A DNA stretch of 64,000 nt from contig NZ_JFCA01000037.1 in the NCBI RefSeq assembly GCF_000612585.1, positions 1-64,000 on the forward strand. Reading direction: 5' to 3'. This document shows, one piece after another, positions 7,219 to 18,508 of the stretch. This DNA is from Pseudomonas sp. CHM02. Its GTDB lineage: Bacteria > Pseudomonadota > Gammaproteobacteria > Pseudomonadales > Pseudomonadaceae. The translations under genes and the position numbers were made by a program. Within the stretch, counting starts at the first letter, position 1, and every line of letters begins with the position of its first letter. A model generated the notes under the pieces. That model worked only from the letters and a program-made list of their open reading frames with translations. It did no database searches and was not told where the DNA came from.

Positions 7219-8430
7219 TTATTGGCGATAGGACTTGAGGAAGTTGCCGATGCGACCGATGGCCATGTCCAGGTCATCCACACGCGGCAGCGTCACCACG
7301 CGGAAGTGATCCGGCCACGGCCAGTTGAACGCGGTGCCTTGCACCACCAGCAGCTTTTCCGACAGCAGCAGGTCGAGCACGAACTTCTCGTCATTGAGGA
7401 TCGGGCACACCTTCGGATCGATCCGCGGGAAGGCATACAGCGCACCCATGGGTTTCACGCAGCTCACGCCCGGGATCGCGTTGAGCAGTTCCCAGGTGCG
7501 GTTGCGCTGTTCCAGCAAGCGGCCCTGGGGCAGGACCAGGTCATTGATGCTCTGGTAGCCGCCCAAGGCGGTCTGGATGGCGTGCTGGCTCGGCACGTTG
7601 GCGCACAGGCGCATGTTGGCCAGCATGTCGATGCCTTCGATGTAGCTTTGCGCGTTGTGCTTGGGACCGGAGATGGCGATCCAGCCGGAGCGGAACCCCG
7701 CCACGCGGTAGGACTTGGACAGGCCGTTGAAGGTCAGGCACAGCAGGTCCGGCGCCAGGGAGGCGGTGCACACGTGCACGGCGTCGTCATAGAGGATCTT
7801 GTCGTAGATCTCATCGGAGAACACCACCAGGTTGTGCTGGCGCGCCAGTTCGAGCATGCCCAGCAGCACTTCCCTGGAATACACGGCGCCCGTCGGGTTG
7901 TTCGGGTTGATGATCACCAGGGCCTTGGTGTTCGGGGTGATCTTGGCCTTGATGTCGGCCAGGTCCGGGAACCAGTCGGCACCTTCGTCACACAGGTAGT
8001 GCACAGGGTGGCCACCGGCCAGGGTCACGGCGGCGGTCCACAGCGGGTAGTCCGGCGCCGGCACCAGCACTTCGTCGCCATTGTTGAGCAGGGCCTGCAT
8101 GGACATCACGATCAGCTCGGACACGCCATTGCCCAGGTAGATGTCTTCGATGCCGACACCTTCGACCTGTTTCTGCTGGTAGTACTGCATCACCGCCTTG
8201 CGCGCGCTGAACAGGCCCTTGGAGTCGCTATAGCCCTGGGCGGTGGGCAGGTTGCGGATCACGTCCTGGAGGATCTCGTCCGGCGCTTCGAAACCAAACG
8301 GCGCCGGGTTGCCAATGTTCAGCTTGAGGATGCGATGGCCTTCCTCTTCCAGGCGTTTGGCGTGCTTGAGCACTGGGCCGCGAATGTCGTAGCAGACGTT
8401 GGCGAGCTTGTTCGATTTGCTGACCTGCAT
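7219..8430 (-). CDS. alaA: Alanine transaminase AlaA (class I/II aminotransferase)
   Basis: 403 aa starting MQVSKSNKLANVCYDIRGPV. PLP-fold landmarks are NPNNPTGAVY, FSDEIYDKILYDD and the Schiff-base lysine in LSKSYRVAGFRSGW. It closely resembles E. coli AlaA (YfbQ), which makes alanine from pyruvate and glutamate. The frame is open 25 codons further upstream to 8505, but the start at 8430 has an AGGA ribosome site and matches family length. It is divergent from msrB. Confidence 0.92.
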   Translation of the reverse strand: MQVSKSNKLANVCYDIRGPVLKHAKRLEEEGHRILKLNIGNPAPFGFEAPDEILQDVIRNLPTAQGYSDSKGLFSARKAVMQYYQQKQVEGVGIEDIYLGNGVSELIVMSMQALLNNGDEVLVPAPDYPLWTAAVTLAGGHPVHYLCDEGADWFPDLADIKAKITPNTKALVIINPNNPTGAVYSREVLLGMLELARQHNLVVFSDEIYDKILYDDAVHVCTASLAPDLLCLTFNGLSKSYRVAGFRSGWIAISGPKHNAQSYIEGIDMLANMRLCANVPSQHAIQTALGGYQSINDLVLPQGRLLEQRNRTWELLNAIPGVSCVKPMGALYAFPRIDPKVCPILNDEKFVLDLLLSEKLLVVQGTAFNWPWPDHFRVVTLPRVDDLDMAIGRIGNFLKSYRQ

Positions 8431-8632
8431 GGCGATGTGATCCTGAAAATGAACGATCCAGACGGTGGGGACACTACCGTACTGTGAATCCTGCGGGGCC
8501 CGCACCCATAAATACGTTTGAATGCCGGTAGCGCGGGTGCCAGACTGGCGTTTTGAAGAGGCGCAATCATACGTGCCGCCTGATCCATGGAAAAGACACA
8601 GATCAGGCTTTTTCAGTTGCCGAGGTGTACCG

Positions 8633-9025
8633 ATGGAAAAGTTGGAAAAAACCCTTCAGGAATGGCAGGACATGCTGGACCCGGCGCAGTATCAGGTGTG
8701 CCGTCTCAAAGGCACCGAGCGGCCGTTCTCCGGCAAGTACAATGCCACCACCACGGACGGCGTTTACCACTGCATTTGCTGCAACGAGCCACTGTTCGAC
8801 GCCAAGACCAAATTCGATGCCGGCTGCGGCTGGCCGAGCTTCTACGAGCCGATTGCCGACAGCGCGATGATCGAGATCCGTGACGTCAGCCACGGCATGA
8901 TCCGCACCGAAGTCACCTGCGCCAAATGCGACGCGCACCTGGGCCACGTGTTCCCGGACGGCCCGCCGCCGACCGGCCTGCGTTATTGCATCAATTCGGT
9001 CTGCCTGGACTTGGTGCCGCGTTGA
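8633..9025 (+). CDS. msrB: Peptide methionine-(R)-sulfoxide reductase MsrB
   Basis: 130 aa. The zinc-binding pairs CICC (C47/C50) and CAKC (C96/C99) and the catalytic C119 in RYCINS are all present, as are GCGWPSF and HLGHVF. It reduces the R epimer of methionine sulfoxide in proteins using thioredoxin. The ATG at 8633 gives the usual length; upstream in-frame codons to 8522 lack a ribosome site and contain a possible stem (CCTGATC 8579-8585 / GATCAGG 8601-8607). It lies in a run of oxidative-stress genes. Confidence 0.95.
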   Translation: MEKLEKTLQEWQDMLDPAQYQVCRLKGTERPFSGKYNATTTDGVYHCICCNEPLFDAKTKFDAGCGWPSFYEPIADSAMIEIRDVSHGMIRTEVTCAKCDAHLGHVFPDGPPPTGLRYCINSVCLDLVPR

Positions 9026-9032
9026 TACACCT

Positions 9033-9106
9033 TCTGTAGACGCCCGGCTTGCCGGCGATGACGATCTCACGGGCGCCATCGCCGGCAAGCCGGGCTCCTG
9101 CAGGGT
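9033..9106. repeat. REPIN-type inverted repeat
   Basis: GCCCGGCTTGCCGGCGATG and its inverted copy CATCGCCGGCAAGCCGGGC, separated by about 15 bases, between msrB and gpx. It belongs to the same sequence family as the elements at 30727, 53114 and 60484. Confidence 0.85.
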
Positions 9107-9133
9107 CCGGTGATGATGGGGTATCAGTCCAGT

Positions 9134-9159
9134 CAATTAAATTGCACGCAATTGAATTG
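9134..9159. promoter_or_regulatory. Two tandem OhrR-type operators over the gpx-ohrR promoter
   Basis: CAATT-A-AATTG (9134-9144) and CAATT-G-AATTG (9149-9159) are two perfect palindromes whose centres are 15 bp apart. They resemble known OhrR operators (AATT half-sites around a short centre). The first overlaps the -35 TTGCAC (9142-9147), which is 17 bp from the -10-like TATGTT (9165-9170). An OhrR-like gene is second in the operon, so autorepression is the simple reading. Confidence 0.75.
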
Positions 9160-9202
9160 CTTACTATGTTTACCCTTCTTTTCTCCTGATCGAGGCACTG
9201 CC

Positions 9203-9688
9203 ATGAGTGACAACCTGCTGAGCATCCCTTGCACCACCATCAAGGGTGAGCAAAAGACCTTGGCCGATTTCGCCGGCAAGGCCATCCTGGTGGTCAACAC
9301 CGCCAGCAAGTGTGGCTTCACCCCCCAGTACAAAGGCCTGGAGCAACTCTGGCAGCAGTACAAGGACCAGGGCCTGGTGGTGCTGGGTTTCCCTTGCAAC
9401 CAGTTCGGCAAGCAGGAGCCCGGTAACGAAGGCGCGATCTCCGAATTCTGCGAGCTGAATTTCGGTGTCAGCTTCCCGCTGTTCAAGAAGATCGATGTGA
9501 ATGGCAGCGATGCCCACCCTTTGTTCGTGCAGCTTAAAAAACAGGCGCCGGGCCTGCTCGGCTCCCAAGGCATCAAGTGGAACTTCACCAAGTTCCTCAT
9601 TGGTCACGACGGCCAGGTGGTCAAGCGTTTCGCCCCGACCACCAAACCGCAGGACCTGACCCAAGAGATCGAAGCCCTGCTCAAATGA
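9203..9688 (+). CDS. Glutathione peroxidase family (thiol peroxidase) protein
   Basis: 161 aa starting MSDNLLSIPCTTIKG. The peroxidatic residue is C37 in NTASKCGFT, where mammalian enzymes carry selenocysteine. The catalytic-tetrad partners are seen in FPCNQFGKQEPG and KWNFTKFL. A second Cys in SEFCELNF is at the place of the resolving Cys of thioredoxin-dependent members. It reduces hydroperoxides. The ATG at 9203 fits family length; in-frame codons upstream cover the operator and promoter. Its stop overlaps the ohrR start (ATGA). Confidence 0.93.
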   Translation: MSDNLLSIPCTTIKGEQKTLADFAGKAILVVNTASKCGFTPQYKGLEQLWQQYKDQGLVVLGFPCNQFGKQEPGNEGAISEFCELNFGVSFPLFKKIDVNGSDAHPLFVQLKKQAPGLLGSQGIKWNFTKFLIGHDGQVVKRFAPTTKPQDLTQEIEALLK

Positions 9689-10117
9689 CGGTATCCCTGG
9701 CCCTCGACAATCAGTTGTGCTTCAAGCTCTACGCGGCCTCTCGGGCGGTGACCCGCGCCTACAAGCCAATGCTCGATGAGCTCGGCCTGACCTACCCGCA
9801 ATATCTGGTGATGCTGGTGTTGTGGGAATGGCACGCCGCAGCGCCGGCGCAACCCACGGTCAAGGCCTTGGGTGAGCGCCTGATGCTTGACTCGGGCACG
9901 CTGACGCCGCTGCTCAAGCGCCTGGAACACCTCAAATGGGTCAGGCGCCAGCGCAGCGCCGAGGATGAGCGGGAAGTGCACTTGAGCCTGAGCCAAGCCG
10001 GTGTGCAATTGCGCGACCAGGCCCATGGCCTCAAGACCCGGCTGTTGTGCGACAGCGGCGTCGACCTGAACCAGGCCGACACCTTGCGCGATGGCCTGGA
10101 CCAATTGCTCCGACAGA

Positions 10118-12427
<2,310 letters not shown>

Positions 12428-12591
12428 CGAGTGTTTAACCACTTCACGTTTCCCTTCGCCCGGCAAGCATAGCTGAACATCCACAGGCTCTGGCTTACCC
12501 GGCATGAATCGTTTTTTTACGCAGCCTCGTGCGGTCTGCCGCAGGGCTGCCAATACGCCATCTTTTGCAAGAACTTGCCAGAGGAATAATC

Positions 12592-13482
12592 GTGGATTCT
12601 CGATTGAATGCCTTTCTTGAACGGGCCGATGCCGTGCTCGCCCGCCTGGAACCCTTGTTGCCCGCGCCGCGCCAAACCATCGATTGGAGCCAGTGCCTGG
12701 CGGCCCGCTGGCAGCGTGAAGGCCGCAGTGGTTTCCTGTTGCCGCTGGATGTGAGCCTGGAGATGCGTCTGTCCGACTTGATCGGCGTGGATAAACAACG
12801 TGAAACACTGGCGCGCAACACCCAGCAATTCATCGATGGCCTGCCCGCCAACCATGCGCTGCTGTGGGGGTCGCGTGGCACTGGCAAGTCGTCCATGGTG
12901 CGCGCGTTGCTGGCACAGCACGCCAAGGCCGGCTTGCGCCTGATCGAAATCGAACGTGATCATCTGGCCGACTTGCCGCGAGTGGTCGAGCAACTGGTCA
13001 AGCTGCCACAGCGTTTTATCCTGTTCTGCGACGACCTGTCGTTCGAGGCCGGCGAGGGTGATTACCGCGTGCTCAAAAGCGTGCTCGACGGCTCCCTCGA
13101 ACAAGCCCCGGAAAACGTGCTGCTGTACGCCACTTCCAACCGCCGCCACTTGGTGCCGGAAAACCAGAGCGACAACGACAACTGGAAACGCGTGGATGGC
13201 GAGTTGCACCCGAGCGAAGCCGTGGAGGACAAGATTGCCCTGTCCGACCGTTTCGGCCTGTGGCTGTCGTTCTACCCGTTCACCCAGGAGCATTTCCTGG
13301 ATGTGGTGGAGCACTGGATCGGCGAGCTGGCGAGCAAGGCCGGTTTGCAGTGGCAGCGCGATGAAGCCCTCGATATCCTCGCCGTGCGCTGGGCTACCGG
13401 CCGCGGCAACCGCAACGGCCGTTGCGCCTACCAATTCGCCCGTTACTGGGTGGGTCTCAAATTGCTGGAGCGTCAACCATGA
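12592..13482 (+). CDS. AAA-family ATP-binding protein (DUF815)
   Basis: 296 aa. Walker A GSRGTGKSS (about residues 92-100), Walker B FILFCDDLSFE (about 139-149) and a sensor-type ATSNRRHLVPE place it in the DUF815 group of AAA ATPases. The function is not established. It starts with GTG at 12592, eight bases after AGAGGA; in-frame codons back to 12529 lack such a site. It overlaps the downstream fRMsr gene by four bases (ATGA), so the two are co-translated. Confidence 0.85.
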   Translation: MDSRLNAFLERADAVLARLEPLLPAPRQTIDWSQCLAARWQREGRSGFLLPLDVSLEMRLSDLIGVDKQRETLARNTQQFIDGLPANHALLWGSRGTGKSSMVRALLAQHAKAGLRLIEIERDHLADLPRVVEQLVKLPQRFILFCDDLSFEAGEGDYRVLKSVLDGSLEQAPENVLLYATSNRRHLVPENQSDNDNWKRVDGELHPSEAVEDKIALSDRFGLWLSFYPFTQEHFLDVVEHWIGELASKAGLQWQRDEALDILAVRWATGRGNRNGRCAYQFARYWVGLKLLERQP

Positions 13483-13961
13483 TCGATCTACACAGCGCCG
13501 GCACTGGCCTGGATGGCTACGCCATGCTCTGCGCGCAACTGGAGTCGCTGCTGGCCGATGAGCGTGACTTCATCGCCAACAGTGCGCAGTTCTCGGCGTT
13601 CCTGTTCAACCAATTGGACGACTTGAACTGGGCAGGCTTCTATCTCAACCGTAACGAAGAACTGGTGCTCGGGCCGTTCCAGGGCCAGATCGCCTGTGTG
13701 CGCATCCCGTTCGGTCGCGGGGTGTGCGGTACGGCGGCGGCATCGAGGCAAACCCAGCGGGTCGAGGATGTGCATGCGTTTCCCGGGCACATTGCTTGTG
13801 ACAGCGCATCGAACAGCGAGTTGGTGGTGCCCTTGGTCAAGGCCGGTAAACTGATTGGCGTCCTTGACCTCGACAGCCCGTCGCTCGCGCGTTTCACCCT
13901 CCAGGATCAGGCGGGTATCGAACAACTGGCGGCGATTTTCCTGCGCTTGACCGACTGCTGA
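13479..13961 (+). CDS. msrC: Free methionine-(R)-sulfoxide reductase (GAF domain, MsrC/YebR type)
   Basis: 160 aa, one GAF domain. The three cysteines needed by fRMsr enzymes are present: GQIACVRIPFG, GRGVCGTAAA and HIACDSASNSE, followed by ELVVPLVKAGKLIGVLDLDSP. It reduces free, not protein-bound, methionine-R-sulfoxide. With msrB at 8.6 kb the window covers both pools. It is translationally coupled to the DUF815 ATPase gene, whose stop it overlaps. Confidence 0.92.
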   Translation: MIDLHSAGTGLDGYAMLCAQLESLLADERDFIANSAQFSAFLFNQLDDLNWAGFYLNRNEELVLGPFQGQIACVRIPFGRGVCGTAAASRQTQRVEDVHAFPGHIACDSASNSELVVPLVKAGKLIGVLDLDSPSLARFTLQDQAGIEQLAAIFLRLTDC

Positions 13962-13967
13962 TCACGT

Positions 13968-13990
13968 TAAGGGGCGGCAACCGCCCCTTA
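13968..13990. terminator. Hairpin between fRMsr and the convergent sensor kinase
   Basis: TAAGGGGCGG, loop CAA, CCGCCCCTTA. The right arm contains the stop codon of the minus-strand kinase gene (13988-13990). No T tract follows. Confidence 0.6.
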
Positions 13991-16900
13991 CTCGCCATCC
14001 AGGCCGTGAAGCTGCACGTGCAGTAGCCGCTCCAGTTCCAGCATGAGCTTTTCCAGGGCTTTTGCCCCGGTTTCGATCGATGCCCATTCGTCACCGCGGG
14101 CACACGCCTGTTCAAGCGCTTCGCACTGCCCGGCCAATGACGTCGCCTGGACAATACGCGCAGCCCCTTTGATCCTGTGGGCCTGTTCGATGATCTCGTC
14201 GAGCGGGGCGTGTGCGGCCATCAACGCGTTCAGCGCCTGGCGATCCTGTCGACTGCTGCTCAACAGCTCCTTGAGCAAACGCCAGTTCAGTTGTCGATCG
14301 CCGCCGGTCAAGGCTTCGAAGTTGCCAAGGTCCAGGTGCAGCTCGGCGGGTTGAGGAGCGATCTGCGCCAGTTGACGCTCCAGTGCCGTGAGGCTGATGG
14401 GTTTGAACAGGCAATCGTTCATGCCCGCCTCGGCGCAGCGTTGCTTCTCTTCGGGCTGGGCATTGGCGGTAAAACCCAGCACCACGCACGGTGCCAGTTG
14501 CTCGCGCTGTTCGTATTCGCGGATCGAGCGACTCAACTCGTAGCCATTCATGATGGGCATGTTGCAGTCGGCAATGACCAGGTCGAAGCGTTCCTGGCGC
14601 CAGGCCTGGAAACCGGCAGCGCCGTTCTGGGCCGCCGTGAACTGATGGCCCAGGTAACCCAGCTGCTGGCACATCAGCAAGCGGTTTGCGGGATGGTCAT
14701 CCACCACCAGCACATTGAGTACCGGCGCGGTTGCAGGCACTTCCGGTTTCAGTTCATTCGTTGCCTGGTCTGGCTGCAGGCGCGTCATTTTCAGGCTGAC
14801 ATGCACCTGGGTACCCACCATGGGCACGCTGCTCAGGCTCAGTTGCCCGCCCATCATTTCGCACAGGCTGCGGCAGATCACCAGCCCCAGCCCGGCGCCG
14901 CTCCTGGCCAGCTGTCCGGAGTTGTCGGCCTGGGCAAAGGGTTCGAACAGGCGCAACTGATCATCCCGGCTGATACCGATCCCGGTGTCCTCGACCACCA
15001 GTTTCATTTCGACCTGTTGTGCCCATTCGGTGGGCACCACGTCCACCTTGATTTTCACCTGGCCGCGCTCGGTGAACTTGATGGCATTGCTGACCAGGTT
15101 CGACAGTACCTGCTTGAAACGCAGCGGGTCGATCAGGACTTCGGTGTCGTCGTGGTCGGGCTTGAATTCAAGGGACAGGCTGAGGGTTTTCTGGCGCGCC
15201 AGGCCGTCGAAGACGCGCGCCACCGACTCGATCACCTCGCGCAGGTTGACCCGCTCCGGCGCCAGGCTAAGGCGGCCGGACTCGATGCGTGCGATGTCGA
15301 GGATATCGCCGATCAGCTCCAGCAGGTCCTTGGCCGAGTTGTATGCCACTTCGATGGCCGGGCGATCGAGATGGCCCTGGTCGGCGCGTTTGAGGGTCAA
15401 CTCCAGCATGCCGATCACCGCGTTCATCGGCGTGCGTATTTCATGGCTCATGGTGGCGAGGAACGTGCTCTTGGCGCGGTTGGCTTCGTCGGCGCGCTCC
15501 TTGGCTGCGCGAATTTCATCGAACAGTTGGCGTCGCTCGCTGATGTCGATCCAGCCACCGATGATCCCCTGTACTTCTCCGGTAGAGTCGCGGTACGGCA
15601 GGATCCAATGGTAGATCGTCAGTTTCTGCCCGTGAATGTGCAGGGTGCGATCCAGGATCAGCGGGTTGCCTTCGGCCATCACCCGCTGGTAGTCGGCATG
15701 GTATTGGGTCGCGTCGGTTTCAAGGGCCTGGCTCATCTGGATCGCGTTTTTGCCGATCACGTCTTCGCGCTTGACGTCGAACACCTGCAGGTAGCTGTCG
15801 TTGCAGGTCTGCAGCAGGCCTTTGCGATCACGCACGTAGATCGGATGCGGGGTTTCGTTGACCAGCGCACGCATGAACTCGAACTGGTCATTGAGGGCGC
15901 GCTCGGCCATTTTGCGGTGCCTGATCTGGCGGCGCATGTAGGCATTCCAGGTCAGGGAGATCAGCAGCAAAAGCCCGGTACCGATGATGATGCGGGCGAT
16001 CAGTTGGTGATAGTCGCGCCAGTAACTGTCGGAGGCGGCCGTATAGCCACGCCAGCGGCTGTTGATCACGCCGAGTTCATCCGGCGCGATGCTCAGCAGG
16101 GCCTTGTCGAGAATCGAGCTGAGTTCGGTGGCACTGCGCGCTGTCGCCAGGGCGAAGGTGGCTGGCAAGGTGCCGATACTGGTGCTGATCTGCAGTTTGT
16201 CCTGGAACACTTGGGACGACAGTAAGTAGTTGGCGACCACCAAGGAGTTCACCGCACCTTCCACTTGGCCGTTAGCCAGCATTTCCGATGCCCTGAAGGT
16301 GTCGCTGGCTCTTACCAGTTGGATGCCCGGGAAGTCGCGGTGCAGGAGGGGCTCCAGCGGGTTGCCCGGGGTGATCGCCAGGCGCTTGCCGGCCATCTGC
16401 TCCAGGCTCGAGGGCGCATCGGGCTCTTTGCGTGTCAGCAGCACATAGGAGTTTTCCAGGTAGGGGCGGCTGAAATTCAGTTGCTCCTCTCGTTCAGTGC
16501 TGGGCACGATTGCACCGATGATATCGACGTTGTTGGCGTCGACCTGTTCGATCATCGCGTTCACGTCACGCCCGCGTTCGATCTCGAAACGCAGCCCGGT
16601 TCGCAGGCGAATGAGTTCCAGCAGGTCGGCGGTGATACCACGGAAGTTGCCGTCGACGTCGAAGAACGTCAGCGGGGCGAAGGCTTCGTTGACGATCACC
16701 TTGACCACCGGGTGATCCTTCAACCAGCGCTCTTCGCGTTGGGTCAGTTGCAGCTTCTGGGCCGTCAGCAGGATATCGCTACCGGCACTCCAGCGTTTGG
16801 CGATGGTTTCCCGTTCACTGGTGGGCACGGCGGTCAGCACAGCGTCGACGATGCTCAAGAGGGTGCGCTGATGCTGGGCCATGGCAAAGCTGAATCCGTA

Positions 16901-17635
16901 GGCTTCGTGTTTACCGAAGTTGGCCATGCGGATGTTCTTCAGGTAGCCCTTGTTGATCATGTAGTGGGTGGAAATGGTATCGCCGAGGAACACATCAGCC
17001 TGGTCGAATGCCACCGCATTCAATGCGTTCTGATAAGACGGGTAGGCGCGGATGATCGCCTCGGGGTACAACTTTTCCACCTCGCCCAGAGGCAGGTAAT
17101 GGTAGACCAAGGCCAGACGCATACCGGCCAGGCCACTATCCAGGCTACGGGTCTCTCCTTCGCGGGTGACCAGTACCGGCTGATCCACGGCATACGGTTC
17201 GGACAGCAGCAGGTTCGGGTTCGCCGCCTCAAAGCCGTTGGAGGTGCCCAATAAATCAATATCCCCCGTTTCAAGGGCGCGGATGGCGGCGTCTCGGGAG
17301 GCGTAGCGCAACACCGTTACCGGCAAGGCCAGGGCCTTCGACAGCAGGCCGGCGTAGTCGGCGGTGAGCCCCTCATAGTCATGACCACTGGACGTGAGGT
17401 CGAAGGGCGGGTAGTCAGGCGATGCGGTGCCCAATACCAGTTCGCGCTTGTTTTGCAGCCATTGGCGTTGGGCCTTGTTCAGGTGGGTTTCCAGTTGAAC
17501 CGAGCCTGCACGGCTCAACAAGGTGAAATGCTCCGGGCCCGTTTGGTGGTTCGCGAGCACGGCGGTGCTGAAGCACAAACCGGCACTCAATGTAATCAGA
17601 TAGTCCTTTATACGCCTGGGCATCCGCTTTCTCAC
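13988..17635 (-). CDS. BvgS/EvgS-like hybrid sensor kinase with two periplasmic solute-binding domains
   Basis: 1215 aa. A signal segment (about 11-28) precedes two tandem Venus-flytrap (SBP_bac_3) domains (about 64-285 and 305-530). Then one membrane segment (about 547-566), PAS (about 583-700), HisKA with H731 in TMSHEIRTP, HATPase with DTGIGI and GAGLGL, a receiver (IADCNMPIMNG) and a C-terminal HPt (AHRIKGAARI). This is the full BvgS/EvgS phosphorelay layout. The GTG start at 17635 overlaps the regulator stop codon (GTGA), implying coupling; an ATG four codons in (17623) is the alternative. The ligand is unknown. Confidence 0.9.
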   Translation of the reverse strand: MRKRMPRRIKDYLITLSAGLCFSTAVLANHQTGPEHFTLLSRAGSVQLETHLNKAQRQWLQNKRELVLGTASPDYPPFDLTSSGHDYEGLTADYAGLLSKALALPVTVLRYASRDAAIRALETGDIDLLGTSNGFEAANPNLLLSEPYAVDQPVLVTREGETRSLDSGLAGMRLALVYHYLPLGEVEKLYPEAIIRAYPSYQNALNAVAFDQADVFLGDTISTHYMINKGYLKNIRMANFGKHEAYGFSFAMAQHQRTLLSIVDAVLTAVPTSERETIAKRWSAGSDILLTAQKLQLTQREERWLKDHPVVKVIVNEAFAPLTFFDVDGNFRGITADLLELIRLRTGLRFEIERGRDVNAMIEQVDANNVDIIGAIVPSTEREEQLNFSRPYLENSYVLLTRKEPDAPSSLEQMAGKRLAITPGNPLEPLLHRDFPGIQLVRASDTFRASEMLANGQVEGAVNSLVVANYLLSSQVFQDKLQISTSIGTLPATFALATARSATELSSILDKALLSIAPDELGVINSRWRGYTAASDSYWRDYHQLIARIIIGTGLLLLISLTWNAYMRRQIRHRKMAERALNDQFEFMRALVNETPHPIYVRDRKGLLQTCNDSYLQVFDVKREDVIGKNAIQMSQALETDATQYHADYQRVMAEGNPLILDRTLHIHGQKLTIYHWILPYRDSTGEVQGIIGGWIDISERRQLFDEIRAAKERADEANRAKSTFLATMSHEIRTPMNAVIGMLELTLKRADQGHLDRPAIEVAYNSAKDLLELIGDILDIARIESGRLSLAPERVNLREVIESVARVFDGLARQKTLSLSLEFKPDHDDTEVLIDPLRFKQVLSNLVSNAIKFTERGQVKIKVDVVPTEWAQQVEMKLVVEDTGIGISRDDQLRLFEPFAQADNSGQLARSGAGLGLVICRSLCEMMGGQLSLSSVPMVGTQVHVSLKMTRLQPDQATNELKPEVPATAPVLNVLVVDDHPANRLLMCQQLGYLGHQFTAAQNGAAGFQAWRQERFDLVIADCNMPIMNGYELSRSIREYEQREQLAPCVVLGFTANAQPEEKQRCAEAGMNDCLFKPISLTALERQLAQIAPQPAELHLDLGNFEALTGGDRQLNWRLLKELLSSSRQDRQALNALMAAHAPLDEIIEQAHRIKGAARIVQATSLAGQCEALEQACARGDEWASIETGAKALEKLMLELERLLHVQLHGLDGE

Positions 17636-18258
17636 ACTAGCGCGTTTCGTTTTGCCATCTCGATAAGTTCTACCAAGGATTTGGCTTGAAGTTTTTGCAT
17701 CAGCCGCTTTTTATAAGTACTTACTGTTTTGTTGCTCAGGAACATGCCTTTGGCAATTTCCTTGTTGGTGCGGCCTTGTGCAAAAAGTTGCAATACCATT
17801 AGTTCCCGGTCGTTGACGGTCTTGAACAATTCAAGCTCCTGGGATTCCACGCCATCTACACCGTTGGCGGTCAACGCCTGGCTGGGAAAATAGTTGTAGC
17901 CGGACAACACTGCGCGGATGGCGCTGAGCAACTCGCTCAGGTCGCCTTCCTTGCACACGTAGCCATCGGCGCCCGAGCGCATGCAGCGTGTGGCGAACAG
18001 CGTGGGGGACTGGGCGGTCAGGATCAGGGTCTTCATCGGCGTATTCATTGCGTTGAATCGGCACAGCACCTCGAGCCCATCCAGCTTGGGAATACTGATA
18101 TCCAGGATGATCAGATCAGGCAGGCATTCGCGGACCATTTGGATGGCGTCGCACCCGTTGTCCGTTTCACCCACCACTTTGTAACCTTCATGCTCCAACA
18201 ACATGCGGATGGCAAGCCGTATAACCGGGTGGTCATCGATAATAAAAACTGAGTTCAT
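17632..18258 (-). CDS. LuxR/NarL-family response regulator (EvgA/BvgA-like)
   Basis: 208 aa starting MNSVFIIDDHPVIRLAIRML. Receiver with the DD pair and the acceptor Asp in LIILDISIPKLDG; the switch Lys is in GYVCKEGDLSELL. The C-terminal helix-turn-helix is NKEIAKGMFLSNKTVSTYKKRLMQKL. It is the first gene of a two-gene unit with the BvgS-like kinase and is its likely phosphorelay output. The ATG at 18258 is the only start that keeps the receiver compact; 12 further upstream codons lack support. Confidence 0.9.
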   Translation of the reverse strand: MNSVFIIDDHPVIRLAIRMLLEHEGYKVVGETDNGCDAIQMVRECLPDLIILDISIPKLDGLEVLCRFNAMNTPMKTLILTAQSPTLFATRCMRSGADGYVCKEGDLSELLSAIRAVLSGYNYFPSQALTANGVDGVESQELELFKTVNDRELMVLQLFAQGRTNKEIAKGMFLSNKTVSTYKKRLMQKLQAKSLVELIEMAKRNALV

Positions 18259-18508
18259 GATCACATTCCGTACAAGTGCAAATAAAGCGGGCACATTAGC
18301 TCAGAAGAGGCGGCAGGAGCATGAGCGCAGGGGGGAGTAGATATAAAACAGGAAAATTCCTACATTAAAAAAGGTAAAGGCCTACTAATCGCGAAGGCTT
18401 TGTGAAGTGATCTGTCAGTGCTTTTAAAGTGAGTGAGTTAAAGGCTGGAGATAGGGAACTAACTGGCGCCCTGCAGGCATGTTTCTTAGGTTCATGATGT
18501 TTAAAGTC

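Noticed and set aside
8579..8607. Riboswitch-like leader of msrB
   Set aside because: Only a 7-bp stem (CCTGATC/GATCAGG) with a 15-base loop is visible; no known riboswitch core matches.
12495..13476. Minus-strand frames across the DUF815 ATPase gene
   Set aside because: They lack motifs and contradict the clear Walker A/B signals on the plus strand.
14177..16225. A 682-codon frame antisense to the BvgS-like kinase
   Set aside because: Shadow frame by the same reasoning; no ribosome site or family motif.
18357..18364. EvgA-type half-site TTCCTACA upstream of the LuxR-type regulator
   Set aside because: Only one half-site is present and the matching TGTAGGAA arm is missing at the proper distance; too weak to list as an operator.
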